Shown: positions 34,230 to 43,246 of the stretch, piece by piece
How positions within the stretch are numbered: the stretch's first letter is position 1
Layout: every line of letters starts with the position of its first letter
Source of the DNA: Salinivirgaceae bacterium
GTDB taxonomy: Bacteria; Bacteroidota; Bacteroidia; Bacteroidales; SZUA-534
Assembly: GCA_017557785.1 (NCBI GenBank)
Contig: JAFYYA010000037.1
Location: 1 to 58,627 of the forward strand
Length of the DNA: 58,627 bases
Direction: 5' to 3'
Made by a program: the position numbers and the translations under genes
The notes under the pieces: model-generated
What the model saw: the letters and a program-made list of their open reading frames with translations, nothing else
Databases searched by the model: none
Told to the model about the DNA's origin: nothing

Positions 34230-36593
34230 ATGGCAATATCTATCTCGAAACGGCTGCAATGGAAGATAATCATTTGGTCGTTAGTGGTTTTCCCGGTCGT
34301 GCTTACGGTAGTGATGTTCTATAACATCTGGAATGGGAATCTTGGCTTTATGCCGTCGTTTGAAGAACTAGAGAATCCGAAGAGCAATCTGGCTTCAGAA
34401 GTTTATTCTGAAGATGGCGTTCTTCTGGGCACATATTTCAAAGAAAACCGTTCAACAGGCACATACAATGAATTGTCGCCATATTTGGTCGATGCCTTGG
34501 TTTCCACTGAAGACCAGCGCTATTACAAGCATTCGGGTGTCGATTTTCCAGGACTGGTGCGTGTATTTTTCAAGACCATTGTTTCGGGCAACAAGAACTC
34601 TGGCGGCGGCAGTACCATATCGCAGCAGTTGGCCAAGATGCTTTTCCCGCGCGAGAATTTCACCAACTCACTTCAGATGGTGAACCGTAAGTTCCGCGAG
34701 TGGGTTATTGCCATCAAACTCGAGCGCAGTTATACTAAAGAAGAGGTTATAGCAATGTACCTTAACCAGTTCGATTTTCTGAATCTGGCTGTGGGTGTAA
34801 AATCGGCAGCAAAAATATACTTCAACACCACACCGCAGGATTTGCGCGTTGAGCAAGCGGCCATGCTCGTGGGAATGGCAAAGAACCCGGCGCTCTACAA
34901 CCCAATCCGCCGGCCAGAACAAACTCTGCAGCGCCGCAATGTCGTGCTTTTTCAAATGCTGAATAACGACAAACTGACTCGCGCCGAATATGACTCGCTC
35001 AAGCAACTGCCCTTGGGTCTCGACTTCCACAAGGTTGACCACAAACTGGGCTCGGCAACCTATTTCCGCGAGTTCCTGCGCATAGAAATGAACGCAAAAA
35101 AACCAGAACGCAAAAACTATCAGGATAAGGCAAAATACATTGAGGATTCAGTGGAGTGGTTCACCAATCCGCTGCGTGGCTGGTGTAACCGCAACCTGAA
35201 ACCCGATGGCACGCCGTACGACATCTACAAAGATGGTTTGAAAATCTACACCACTGTCAACTCGAAGATGCAGGACTACGCCGAGGCAGCCGTCAGCGAC
35301 CATCTGAAAAAAACTCTTCAGAAACAGTTTGACCTTATAGAAAAGGACAAGGAGAACGCACCTTTCTCAAGCGAACTTACGCCAGAGCAGGTGAACACCA
35401 TTATGACTAATTCGATGAAGTGGAGCGAGCGCTACCGTGTGCTCTACAAGGTGAAGAAGATGCCATACGACGATGTTGTGAAAAACTTTAACACCCCAAC
35501 CGAGATGACAGTATTCAGCTGGCACGGCGATGTGGACACCGTAATGACGCCAATGGACTCGATGCGCTACTATAAGCACTTCCTGCAGTCGGGATTTATG
35601 GCTATGGACCCGCACTCAGGCTACGTGAAGGCATATGTGGGCGGCATCGACTACCGTCATTTCCAATACGACCACGTTACAAAAGCCAAACGGCAAGTGG
35701 GATCAACCTTCAAACCATTCCTATACACGCTGGCTATGATGGACGGATTCACCCCCTGCGACCGCGTGCTTAACGTGCCTATCACCATCACCGACCCCGA
35801 GACTGGCGTTGTTTGGGCTCCTAAATCGGGCAGCAGCTCGTTCCTTGATGGCCGCGAACTCTCGTTGCAATACGGCTTGGCGCAGTCACTCAACAACATT
35901 TCTGCCTGGCTGATGAACCGTTTCAAACCGAAAGCCGTAATACAACTGGCCCATAACATGGGTATTAAAAGCGATATTCCACGAGTGCCGGCAATTTGTC
36001 TGGGTGTGGCCGACCTTAATCTCTGCGAGATGGTGAGCGCCTATTGCTGCTTTGCAAACAAAGGTGTTTACACTCAGCCTATTTTTGTTACTCGCATCGA
36101 GGACAAGAACGGTAACGTGCTGGCCAACTTCCAGCCGGTGAAACACGAGGCAATCAGCGAACGCACCGCCTATCTGATGCTCACAATGCTGCAAGGTGTT
36201 GTTCGAAAGGGAACAGGCGTACGTCTTTGGAGCGACAAATATCCGTGGCAGTTTAAAGCACAGATTGCAGCCAAAACCGGAACCACCAACGAGCAATCCG
36301 ATGGCTGGTTTATGGGCGTGACCCCGAACCTGGTTGGCGGTGTGTGGACTGGAGCCGAAGACCGCAGCGTGCATTTCGAGTCAATCACATATGGCCAAGG
36401 CGCGAATATGGCGCTTCCTATTTGGGCCAACTTTATGCGCAAGGTTTACGACGATCCGGCTTTGCCTTACAGCGAGTCAGATGTGTTTGAGAAGCCTGCC
36501 GATTGGAATGAGACTTTCGACTGCCCCGATTACGATGAGAAGCAAAGCGGCAGCAGCCAGAGCGACGACATTGAAGACGAATTCTATTTTTAG
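34230..36593 (+). CDS. Class A penicillin-binding protein (PBP1A type)
   Basis: A bifunctional peptidoglycan synthase of 787 residues, anchored in the inner membrane by one N-terminal segment (about 11-33). The glycosyltransferase (GT51) domain shows ALVSTEDQRYYKHSGVDFPG with the catalytic Glu near residue 92, GGGSTISQQLAKMLFPRENF and ERSYTKEEVIAMYLNQFDF. The transpeptidase domain has the active-site Ser in GSTFKPFLY (about 491-499), SLNN for the SxN motif and KTGTTN for the KTG motif. All catalytic residues are present. It has its own promoter and is followed after 38 bases by a large conserved protein, which may function with it at the cell envelope (inferred from position). Confidence 0.96.
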   Translation: MAISISKRLQWKIIIWSLVVFPVVLTVVMFYNIWNGNLGFMPSFEELENPKSNLASEVYSEDGVLLGTYFKENRSTGTYNELSPYLVDALVSTEDQRYYKHSGVDFPGLVRVFFKTIVSGNKNSGGGSTISQQLAKMLFPRENFTNSLQMVNRKFREWVIAIKLERSYTKEEVIAMYLNQFDFLNLAVGVKSAAKIYFNTTPQDLRVEQAAMLVGMAKNPALYNPIRRPEQTLQRRNVVLFQMLNNDKLTRAEYDSLKQLPLGLDFHKVDHKLGSATYFREFLRIEMNAKKPERKNYQDKAKYIEDSVEWFTNPLRGWCNRNLKPDGTPYDIYKDGLKIYTTVNSKMQDYAEAAVSDHLKKTLQKQFDLIEKDKENAPFSSELTPEQVNTIMTNSMKWSERYRVLYKVKKMPYDDVVKNFNTPTEMTVFSWHGDVDTVMTPMDSMRYYKHFLQSGFMAMDPHSGYVKAYVGGIDYRHFQYDHVTKAKRQVGSTFKPFLYTLAMMDGFTPCDRVLNVPITITDPETGVVWAPKSGSSSFLDGRELSLQYGLAQSLNNISAWLMNRFKPKAVIQLAHNMGIKSDIPRVPAICLGVADLNLCEMVSAYCCFANKGVYTQPIFVTRIEDKNGNVLANFQPVKHEAISERTAYLMLTMLQGVVRKGTGVRLWSDKYPWQFKAQIAAKTGTTNEQSDGWFMGVTPNLVGGVWTGAEDRSVHFESITYGQGANMALPIWANFMRKVYDDPALPYSESDVFEKPADWNETFDCPDYDEKQSGSSQSDDIEDEFYF

Positions 36594-36631
36594 ACTAACA
36601 AAAGTCTGCTGACAGACTAAAAACTGATAGA

Positions 36632-39358
36632 ATGAAAAAAGGAATATTCATAGCGGCGGTGGTGGTTGTGGTTGCAGCAATGGCAACATCGTACTTCTAC
36701 TTCAAGAAGCAGCAGAACGGTGCTGTGTCGGCCATCGATGCAGTGCCGGTCAATTCGGCGGCCATCATCGAGATACGTGATATTCCGGGGCTGCTCAAGA
36801 AAACACAGGCAAGCAAGGTGATGGACGACATCAGCCAGATTGGTGAAGGCAGGCAGTTCGCGCAGAACTTGCTGGCGCTCGACTCTCTGCTGAAAAGCGA
36901 TGCCGAATTTGCCGATATGTTCAAAGGATTGCCGCTTGTGGTGTCGTTTCACAACACAACAATGTCGAACTACGAGCCGCTGGCTGTGATGGCCTTCAGT
37001 TCGAATATGCACGGAAAACGTGCTGTTGATGTGATTACGCGCAGGCTCGAGCCAAACGGGAAAATCAGTTACACGAAATACGACCAGGCCAAAATCAACA
37101 AGTTTGAGCACAGCAACGGCAAAACAGCAGTTTACATGACGTTCCATCAGGGCTATCTGATTGCATCGACAAACGAGATGCTGATTCAAGATGCTGTGCG
37201 CCAGACCGAGAGCGGCTACGGAATGAGCCAAAATCCAGCGTTTGTGAAGGTGAAGCAGTGGTCGGGAAAGAACGTTGACGCAAACGTCTATTTGCAGTTC
37301 AAATTTCTTAACCCGTTCATTCAGAAACAGTTTGTCAACAATCTGTTTAGTGATATGGCCATCCAGACCTTCTCTGACTGGGGCGGGTTCGATGTCAGCA
37401 TAAAAGGCGACAACTGGCTTGTCAACGGATTTACGCTGCAGAGTGCGGTTCGGAACCAATGGTCGCAGTTGTTCGAAGGGCAGGAAGCCGTGCCCTGCGA
37501 ACTTACCAAGAAGATACCGATGGGCATCAATGGCTTTACGTGGTTGGGAATCAGTAACTTCCAAAAATACCAACGTTCGCTCGAATCGTATATGGAAAAT
37601 GTGGGGCAACTTGCGCGCCATCAGACAAACATCAACTCGGTAAAAGAGACGTTTGGCAAGCAGATTGTTAGCCAGATGGCCGACAATTTCGGCCGCGGCG
37701 TGATGCAGATATCAATGCCCGACGGCTCGTCAATCTGCGTGATTGAAGCCAAAAGCGGTTACGAAGCACGGCAGTTGCTCGAGAATCTGATAAGCGGCAA
37801 GACGCCAAGTCCGTCGAAGCAGGAATTCAAAATCGACAGCGACACCAAATATTTCATCTATGAGATGCCGCTGCAGCAGGTGCCGGCACGGCTTTTCGGT
37901 CCGTGGATGGGACAGTGCAAGGCACAGTTTGTTTGCGCCATCGACAATATGGTGGTTTTTGGCGACACCTACTCAGTTGTTTCGCGCTTTGTGTACGACA
38001 ACGTGCTGCACAAAAGACTTCACTATGACCCCGATTACGACCAGTTCAGCAATTACATCACCAACCGCTCGAACTTCTTTGCCTACGTGTCGCTGGCAGG
38101 TTCCGAAGGGTTGCTGAACCGAATTCTCTCGAGTGCCAATATCACCAGTTTCCACAACAATCAGGCAGCCTACAGCAATTTCTACGGCTTGGCCTGGCAG
38201 TTCTCGTCGGAAGATGGATTCTTGTATCACAACGCCTTTTTGCGCCATCAGCCGGCGCGCTCAAACGCGGCTTCTACTCTGTGGGAAACGCACCTTGACA
38301 CTTTGGCGGCCTTCAAGCCGGTGCTGGTTGAGAACCACAATACCGGCGAGCGCGAAATCTTCATTCAGGACCTGCGCAACAACATCTACCTGATAAACGC
38401 CGCAGGCCGCATAATGTGGAAGAAGCACATCGACGAACCCATAATTGGCAGTGTTCAGCAAATTGATTATTACCGGAATGGCAAACTTCAAATATTCTTC
38501 AACACTGCCACCAAAATGTATTTGTTCGACCGCAACGGCAACCATGTTGAGCGTTACCCGATAACGCTGCCAAGCCCGACAAGCCTGCCTGTTTCGGTGT
38601 TCGATTATGCCAAAAACCGCAATTACCGCCTGTTTGTTGAGTGCGATAATGCTGATGTGCACATCTACTCAATCGACGGCAAGACGCTGCCCGACTTCTC
38701 GCTGCAGCGCGCCAACATGGTGCCCATTGAGCCGGCCCAGCATTTTCTCGACAATGGAAAAGACTACATCTCGATAACCGATACTTCGCGAGTATATCTG
38801 ATTGATCGTCGGGGAAATATGCGTGTTGACTTCAAGGAAAGAATTCACCCGTCGGTGAACAACAGCGTTTCTTATCTGAAGCCCATGGGCGGAACAGAAG
38901 CAATGCTGGTACGCACATCGACTGACGGCACGCTTTGCTTCCTGCACTTCGACGGCACTGTCACCAAGCGCAAGGTTGCCGATTTCTCGCCGAACCATTT
39001 CTTCGACATCGAAGACATCTGCGGCGATGCTCGCCCCGAACTCATCTATGTTGACAGCAATATTCTCTCGGTATTCACATTCGACGGCAAGAAGATTTTC
39101 GACCGTAAGTTTGCCGAACCGATAACTCAGCGTCCGGCGTTCTACCGGCTCTCGAGCGGCAATGTGGCTATCGGAATCACCGAAACCGAATCGGCTAATA
39201 TCTATTTGATTGATTCAAAAGGACAGGCCTTGTCGGGATTCCCATTGCGTGGCAAGACGCGTTTCAGCATTGGTGTGATGCAGGCCGGACAATCGTACTA
39301 CAACCTGATTGTGGGCGGCAACGACCAGTATCTGTTCAATTACAAGATTAACAAATAG
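36632..39358 (+). CDS. Large membrane-anchored protein with beta-propeller-like C-terminal half
   Basis: A 908-residue protein of unknown function. The N-terminal segment (about 4-26) is a membrane anchor or uncleaved signal. Residues about 35-480 resemble DUF3352-type proteins (VPVNSAAIIEIRDIPGLLKK, then long alpha/beta segments). From about 570 on there are repeated strands such as IFIQDLRNNIYLINAAGRIMW, LQIFFNTATKMYLFDRNGNHV, VHIYSIDGKTLPDF and VYLIDRRGNMRVDF, which look like blades of a beta-propeller (PQQ/WD-like). The C-terminus continues with ANIYLIDSKGQALSGFPLRG. It follows the PBP1A gene and precedes a small membrane protein by 2 bases. An envelope role is a guess from context. Confidence 0.8.
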   Translation: MKKGIFIAAVVVVVAAMATSYFYFKKQQNGAVSAIDAVPVNSAAIIEIRDIPGLLKKTQASKVMDDISQIGEGRQFAQNLLALDSLLKSDAEFADMFKGLPLVVSFHNTTMSNYEPLAVMAFSSNMHGKRAVDVITRRLEPNGKISYTKYDQAKINKFEHSNGKTAVYMTFHQGYLIASTNEMLIQDAVRQTESGYGMSQNPAFVKVKQWSGKNVDANVYLQFKFLNPFIQKQFVNNLFSDMAIQTFSDWGGFDVSIKGDNWLVNGFTLQSAVRNQWSQLFEGQEAVPCELTKKIPMGINGFTWLGISNFQKYQRSLESYMENVGQLARHQTNINSVKETFGKQIVSQMADNFGRGVMQISMPDGSSICVIEAKSGYEARQLLENLISGKTPSPSKQEFKIDSDTKYFIYEMPLQQVPARLFGPWMGQCKAQFVCAIDNMVVFGDTYSVVSRFVYDNVLHKRLHYDPDYDQFSNYITNRSNFFAYVSLAGSEGLLNRILSSANITSFHNNQAAYSNFYGLAWQFSSEDGFLYHNAFLRHQPARSNAASTLWETHLDTLAAFKPVLVENHNTGEREIFIQDLRNNIYLINAAGRIMWKKHIDEPIIGSVQQIDYYRNGKLQIFFNTATKMYLFDRNGNHVERYPITLPSPTSLPVSVFDYAKNRNYRLFVECDNADVHIYSIDGKTLPDFSLQRANMVPIEPAQHFLDNGKDYISITDTSRVYLIDRRGNMRVDFKERIHPSVNNSVSYLKPMGGTEAMLVRTSTDGTLCFLHFDGTVTKRKVADFSPNHFFDIEDICGDARPELIYVDSNILSVFTFDGKKIFDRKFAEPITQRPAFYRLSSGNVAIGITETESANIYLIDSKGQALSGFPLRGKTRFSIGVMQAGQSYYNLIVGGNDQYLFNYKINK

Positions 39359-39360
39359 TT

Positions 39361-39918
39361 ATGTTCGACGGACTGTTTATTTTGTTTGTTGTGGCAACCG
39401 GACTCGATGTGGTGGCTCTTGGCCTTACTGCCGCCTTTCTCGATAGCCGCTGGTCGATAAAGAACCAGCTGCTCAGGTTTGCTGTCACGGTGGTGGTTGT
39501 GGTTGCGCTCTCGGCCGGTGGTCTGGCTTTGGGGCACATGGGCACGGCATACGTCGATGGCCAGATAGCCACGTGGTTTGCTGCCAGCCTTATGTTCCTG
39601 CTCACTGTGAAGTTGGTTTACGACGGGCTCAAGACGGCCAAAATCCGCCGTTCAATCAATCCCACCGTTATGAGCGGACTGCTCACGCTCTCGTGCCTGA
39701 CTGGCATTAACACCTTCATCTATTCAATAGGTTTCGGCTTGCTTGGAACAAGCTGCTCGCAAGTTGTGTGGTATGCACCAGTGTTTTTGGCGGCACTGCT
39801 GCTGACAAGCATTTTCGGTGCCAGGCAGCAACGGCTTCATCACGTCTACAACGGCTGGATTCAAGCCGCTGTGGCGCTATTCAGTTCAATACTAATCATC
39901 TATAACAATCAGATATGA
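39361..39918 (+). CDS. Six-helix membrane protein, MntP-like
   Basis: A 185-residue integral membrane protein with about six segments in two three-helix halves. The first segment holds an Asp in GLDVVALGLTAAF (about 14-26) and the fourth a similar GINTFIYSIGFGLLG (about 118-132). This duplication with a polar residue resembles MntP (DUF204) manganese exporters, but the second half lacks the matching Asp. It starts 2 bases after the previous gene and overlaps the next by 4 bases (ATGA), so the three form an operon. The transported substrate is unknown. Confidence 0.65.
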   Translation: MFDGLFILFVVATGLDVVALGLTAAFLDSRWSIKNQLLRFAVTVVVVVALSAGGLALGHMGTAYVDGQIATWFAASLMFLLTVKLVYDGLKTAKIRRSINPTVMSGLLTLSCLTGINTFIYSIGFGLLGTSCSQVVWYAPVFLAALLLTSIFGARQQRLHHVYNGWIQAAVALFSSILIIYNNQI

Positions 39919-40148
39919 TAATTACCGGATTGATATTCTTTTTTGCACTAATATATGTTTTAGTGTTTTTTGGCATTGCCATTTTTAAATTCAAGGTGCG
40001 TCGAATGCAACGCCGCGCTCAGGAACAGGCCGACGAAGGCCGCACAGAGTATGCCGACGGGCATATTATCTACTCGAAAACCGACAACGCCAAAAAACAC
40101 TTCCGCGAAACCGACGGTGAATACGTTGATTATGAAGAAGTAAAGTAA
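39915..40148 (+). CDS. DUF4834 family small membrane protein
   Basis: A 77-residue protein with one N-terminal membrane segment (about 3-27), followed by a basic stretch KFKVRRMQRRAQEQ and an acidic/aromatic tail ending GEYVDYEEVK. This matches the DUF4834 pattern of Bacteroidetes, in which the tail has a (D/E)YxxY/F-like end. The ATG overlaps the previous stop codon by 4 bases, so translation is coupled. Function unknown. Confidence 0.85.
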   Translation: MIITGLIFFFALIYVLVFFGIAIFKFKVRRMQRRAQEQADEGRTEYADGHIIYSKTDNAKKHFRETDGEYVDYEEVK

Positions 40149-40159
40149 GACAAAAAAAG

Positions 40160-40190
40160 TTTGTCGAGTTTTTGAATTTATCTATATTTG
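40160..40190 (+). promoter_or_regulatory. Promoter of tRNA-Leu(CAA)
   Basis: TTTG at 40160-40163, a 19-base spacer and TATATTTG at 40183-40190 give a full match to the Bacteroidetes consensus, 14 bases before the tRNA 5' end. Confidence 0.85.
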
Positions 40191-40204
40191 CACGCTCAAA
40201 TGAG

Positions 40205-40288
40205 GCCCGGATGGCGGAATCGGTAGACGCGCTGGTCTCAAACACCAGTAGGTTCACCCCTGTGCCGGTTCGACCCCGGCTCCGGGTA
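40205..40288 (+). tRNA. tRNA-Leu(CAA)
   Basis: An 84-base class II tRNA with a perfect acceptor stem GCCCGGA/TCCGGGT, anticodon stem CTGGT/ACCAG around CTCAAAC (anticodon CAA, reads UUG), a long variable arm, and T-arm GGTTCGACCCC. CCA is not encoded. Confidence 0.97.
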
Positions 40289-40294
40289 CAACGG

Positions 40295-40330
40295 AAACCC
40301 TTCTAACAAGCAGTTGGAAGGGTTTTTGTT
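40295..40330 (+). terminator. Terminator of tRNA-Leu(CAA)
   Basis: A perfect 9-bp stem, AAACCCTTC/GAAGGGTTT, with a 13-base loop, followed by TTGTTTTT. Confidence 0.85.
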
Positions 40331-40459
40331 TTTAATTAATGGCTTGAATTAGAATACTATTCGTTAAAATAATATATGGACAAAGGTTCGCCTTTCGTTG
40401 TGTTTTCGAAAACAACCATTTTTCTAAAAAATGACCGTTTCAGACAATCATCTTTTTTG

Positions 40460-40467
40460 TACCTTTG
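40460..40467 (+). promoter_or_regulatory. -7 promoter element of the small secreted protein gene
   Basis: TACCTTTG matches TAnnTTTG and lies 22 bases before the ATG at 40489. It excludes the earlier in-frame TTG start, which falls inside the box itself. Confidence 0.6.
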
Positions 40468-40488
40468 CGATCGGAAAAAACCAGAATA

Positions 40489-40956
40489 ATGAGCGGAATC
40501 TGTAAATCAACGATTACAAAATTGTGTGCGACAGCGTGTTTGTGTATTGCTATGTGCGTTTGCGCAAAATCATCGTCGGCACAGTGCGGTATAGCTCTGA
40601 AAGATGAAGTAGTTAAAGAGATAGGCAAATCGACCTATCTGAAGGATTTCCGCGTAAGACTGGAACCTGTAACAACATCGAAAAAGCAGAAAGAAGAATT
40701 TTCAATTCTGCTCAACAAGGGCACGCAGTACCGCTTCACCGTCAAGGCCGATTCCGCCTGCACCGACCAAGTGGTGCTCAAGCTCTACGATTTCACAAAA
40801 TTCTACGGCAGCAACTACGATGAGTCGGATGGAATGTCATACACCAGTTTCGACTTCTTCTGCGCCAAAACGCAGGTTTATTACATCTCGCTGTCGTTTG
40901 CGGGCGGAAAAGAAGGCTGTGCCGCCGCTGTGGTTTCCTACGTGAAAAACTATTAA
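40489..40956 (+). CDS. Small secreted protein of unknown function
   Basis: A 155-residue protein with a Cys-rich signal peptide (MSGICKSTITKLCATACLC, cleavage probably after SSA near residue 32). The mature part has SKKQKEEFSILLNKGTQYRFTV and then VVLKLYDFTKFYGSNYDE, a beta-rich pattern. Paired Cys residues near the end could form disulfides in the periplasm. Similar small proteins occur in Bacteroidetes, but no function is known to me. It is monocistronic, with its own promoter and a shared terminator downstream. Confidence 0.75.
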   Translation: MSGICKSTITKLCATACLCIAMCVCAKSSSAQCGIALKDEVVKEIGKSTYLKDFRVRLEPVTTSKKQKEEFSILLNKGTQYRFTVKADSACTDQVVLKLYDFTKFYGSNYDESDGMSYTSFDFFCAKTQVYYISLSFAGGKEGCAAAVVSYVKNY

Positions 40957-40999
40957 TCGGCATCAGCCGCAAATCATTTTGCTTTGCTTAAAACAAAAA

Positions 41000-41022
41000 A
41001 GCCAATCGCGTTGCGACTGGCT
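41000..41022. terminator. Terminator between convergent genes
   Basis: A stem AGCCAATCGC/GCGACTGGCT with one mismatch and a GTT loop, preceded by AAAAAA on the plus strand. It would serve deoC on the minus strand and possibly the secreted-protein gene on the plus strand. Confidence 0.7.
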
Positions 41023-41048
41023 CGAATCGTTTTGTCCGATTGTCGGAA

Positions 41049-41924
41049 TCAGAAATATTTCACCGTTTGAACCTTGCCCGACTCAATGCTAACGATGTCT
41101 GACAGAATGTTGTTGGCCATACGGCTTGCGCCCAGACGGAACATACGGTTGTTGAGCCAATCGTTACCCAGAGTAGCCTCAACAATAGCCATATAGAGCA
41201 GTGCATCCTCCGAGACGGTCATTCCGCCGGCAGGTTTGATACCCACCTTGCGGCCAGTCTTTGCGGCATAGGCCTTGATAGCCTCGCACATCACGCTGAT
41301 GGCCTCAGGTGTGGCGGCAGGCTCCAGTTTGCCTGTCGATGTCTTGATGAAATCGGCACCGGCTTCCATTGCCACAATGCTTGCGTTCCAGATGTCCTCA
41401 ACCGAACGCAGAACGCCTGTTTCGAGAATCACTTTCAGGTGAGCCTTGCCCACAGCCTTGCGGATGGCTTTTATCTCGTCGAAAACAGTCTGCACATCTC
41501 CAGCGAGCCAAGCGCCTTGCGAGATGACAATATCAATGTCAGTTGCACCAGCCTCAACGGCCATACGGCACTCCAGTTCCTTCACCTCGATGAACGACTG
41601 CGATGCCGGGAAGCACGCCGCAACCGAAGCCACGCCCACACCCTCGCATTTGAGCGTGGTGGCCACAGTCTTCACCAGCGACGGATAGACGCAGATGGCA
41701 GCCACATTGGGCAGGTCGGGGAAGTTGCTCTTAAAGTTGTTCACGTTTTCGGCAAACTTTGCGCCTTTGGCCTGCGTGTCAACCGAGTTGAGCGTTGTCA
41801 GGTCGATAAGGCTGAGAGCCAGTTTCAGGTGCTCAACATCGAACAGTTGGCGGGCACGTGTTTTGGCATCGAACACTTTTTGCTCAATGTCGGCCGCAGT
41901 GAATGGCATTGGGATGGATATCAT
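41049..41924 (-). CDS. deoC: Deoxyribose-phosphate aldolase
   Basis: Cleaves 2-deoxyribose 5-phosphate to acetaldehyde and glyceraldehyde 3-phosphate in deoxynucleoside breakdown; 291 residues. The Schiff-base Lys is in GADFIKTSTGKLEP (about 192-205), the second active-site Lys in VGIKPAGGM (about 231-239), and DIDIVISQGAWLAG supplies the catalytic Asp region. It belongs to the longer subgroup of Bacteroidetes, with an N-terminal extension of about 40 residues. It stands alone, with a hairpin terminator behind it and a repeat-rich upstream region. Confidence 0.95.
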   Translation of the reverse strand: MISIPMPFTAADIEQKVFDAKTRARQLFDVEHLKLALSLIDLTTLNSVDTQAKGAKFAENVNNFKSNFPDLPNVAAICVYPSLVKTVATTLKCEGVGVASVAACFPASQSFIEVKELECRMAVEAGATDIDIVISQGAWLAGDVQTVFDEIKAIRKAVGKAHLKVILETGVLRSVEDIWNASIVAMEAGADFIKTSTGKLEPAATPEAISVMCEAIKAYAAKTGRKVGIKPAGGMTVSEDALLYMAIVEATLGNDWLNNRMFRLGASRMANNILSDIVSIESGKVQTVKYF

Positions 41925-41969
41925 AGTTGTAAGTTTTAAGTTTTCGAAGTTATAAGTTTTTAAGGTGTT

Positions 41970-42089
41970 TTTGTTGAATCGGTGAATTGTATAATCGTCT
42001 AATCGATTGAACCAAAAATCAATTCACCGATTGACCGATTCACCAGTTCACCAAACGTCTGTTGTCGTAGTCCGTTGTCTAAAGTCTTA
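41970..42089. repeat. Repeat-rich stretch between the ompA-like gene and deoC
   Basis: Variants of GAATCGGTGAATT and its complement AATTCACCGATT occur between about 41977 and 42052, including ACCGATTCACCAGTTCACC. They are followed by two related GTCTGTTGTC/GTCCGTTGTC units (42057-42089), the second ending at the ompA-like stop codon. Similar pieces lie upstream of nifJ (751-780) and after hppA (10741-10894). Confidence 0.55.
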
Positions 42090-43115
42090 TTAGTTCGTTT
42101 CCAAAATTCTGAAAATCTCGTCGAGTTTCGGTGTCAGGATGATTTCGGTACGGCGGTTTTTAGCGCGGGCCTCGGCGGTTTTGGCCGGGTCAATTGGCGC
42201 GTACTGCGAACGACCGGCAGCCGATACGCGTTTCGGGTTGATTTTGCCGTCGGCGATGAGCAGCTTCACAATGGCTGTGGCGCGTTTGGCACTCAAATCC
42301 CAGTTGTCCTGAATGTCGCCGGTTCCTTTCATCGGCACGTCGTCGGTGTGGCCTTCAATCAGGATGTTCACATCGGTGTTGTTGGCCAGAACGCCTGCAA
42401 TCTGCTTGATGGCTGACTGTCCTTTGGGGTCGACATCCCACTTGCCCGATTTGAAGAGCAGTTTCTCGTCCATTGTGACGTAAACCTTGCCGTTGCGCTG
42501 CTCCACTGTCAGGCCCTTGTCCTCGAAACCGAGCAGAGCCTGGCTGATTTTCTGCTTCAGCGCACGCACCGATGAGTCTTTCTGATTCAGAATATTCTCC
42601 AACTCCTGCACGCGGCGGTTCTTCTCGGCCAGTTCGCGGCGTTGGACGTTAAGGTTCGAGTCGAGAGCCACCAGAATGGCATCGCGCTCCTCGAGTTCCT
42701 GCTGCTTGGCTTTCAGGTCGCGCTCCTTCTCAAGCAAATCCTGCTTCGACACCTGAAGGTCGGCCATCAGCTGGCGAAGTTCGGCTTCGTTGCTTGTGGT
42801 CTGCTTGTCGGTCTCGTCGCTCAAGTCGTCGTACATTGTTTTGAACACTTTGTACTGCTTCTTGTAGAACTGTGCCGAGTCGCGGATAGTTGTTTTCGTG
42901 TTTGCTTCCTTCTCAAGTTTCTTGTTGAGTTCCTCAACCTTTGCCTCAAGTTCGGTTGTCTGCACGGTAAGGTCCTCGTTCAGGCTTTTGATTGAGTCGC
43001 GTTCGTTGCAGATGGCCACGTTCTTCTCCTTCAACTCCTGAAACTGTTTCGACGGCACGCACGCTGTGAGTCCTGCAAGTGCTGTAGCCATCACTATTTT
43101 GCTAAATTTCGACAT
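42090..43115 (-). CDS. OmpA-family lipoprotein with long coiled coil
   Basis: A 341-residue outer-membrane protein that probably tethers to peptidoglycan. MSKFSKIVMATALAGLTAC is a lipoprotein signal with Cys at 19. Residues about 25-200 are a continuous coiled coil rich in Glu, Lys and Gln. The OmpA C-like domain (about 215-335) has LFKSGKWDVDPKGQSAIKQI, ILIEGHTDDVP and RVSAAGRSQYAP, including the Asp and Arg residues that bind diaminopimelate in the family. Bacteroidetes often carry several such proteins. It is separated from the S46 peptidase gene by a terminator-like hairpin. Confidence 0.92.
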   Translation of the reverse strand: MSKFSKIVMATALAGLTACVPSKQFQELKEKNVAICNERDSIKSLNEDLTVQTTELEAKVEELNKKLEKEANTKTTIRDSAQFYKKQYKVFKTMYDDLSDETDKQTTSNEAELRQLMADLQVSKQDLLEKERDLKAKQQELEERDAILVALDSNLNVQRRELAEKNRRVQELENILNQKDSSVRALKQKISQALLGFEDKGLTVEQRNGKVYVTMDEKLLFKSGKWDVDPKGQSAIKQIAGVLANNTDVNILIEGHTDDVPMKGTGDIQDNWDLSAKRATAIVKLLIADGKINPKRVSAAGRSQYAPIDPAKTAEARAKNRRTEIILTPKLDEIFRILETN

Positions 43116-43174
43116 AGATATGTTTGATAGTTAAACGGTTCGGCCAAGCGGTCGAATCCAACCATAAAAATAAA

Positions 43175-43205
43175 GCGGCGGAAAAGCACTTTTCTTTCCC
43201 GCCGC
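43175..43205 (-). terminator. Terminator of the S46 peptidase gene
   Basis: A stem GCGGCGG/CCGCCGC with a 17-base loop, followed on the minus strand by TTTATTTTTA. It lies about 40 bases after the peptidase stop codon. Confidence 0.7.
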
Positions 43206-43246
43206 AGAATTTATCAACCGATGGTTGTTTAAGAGATTTTCTTGGT

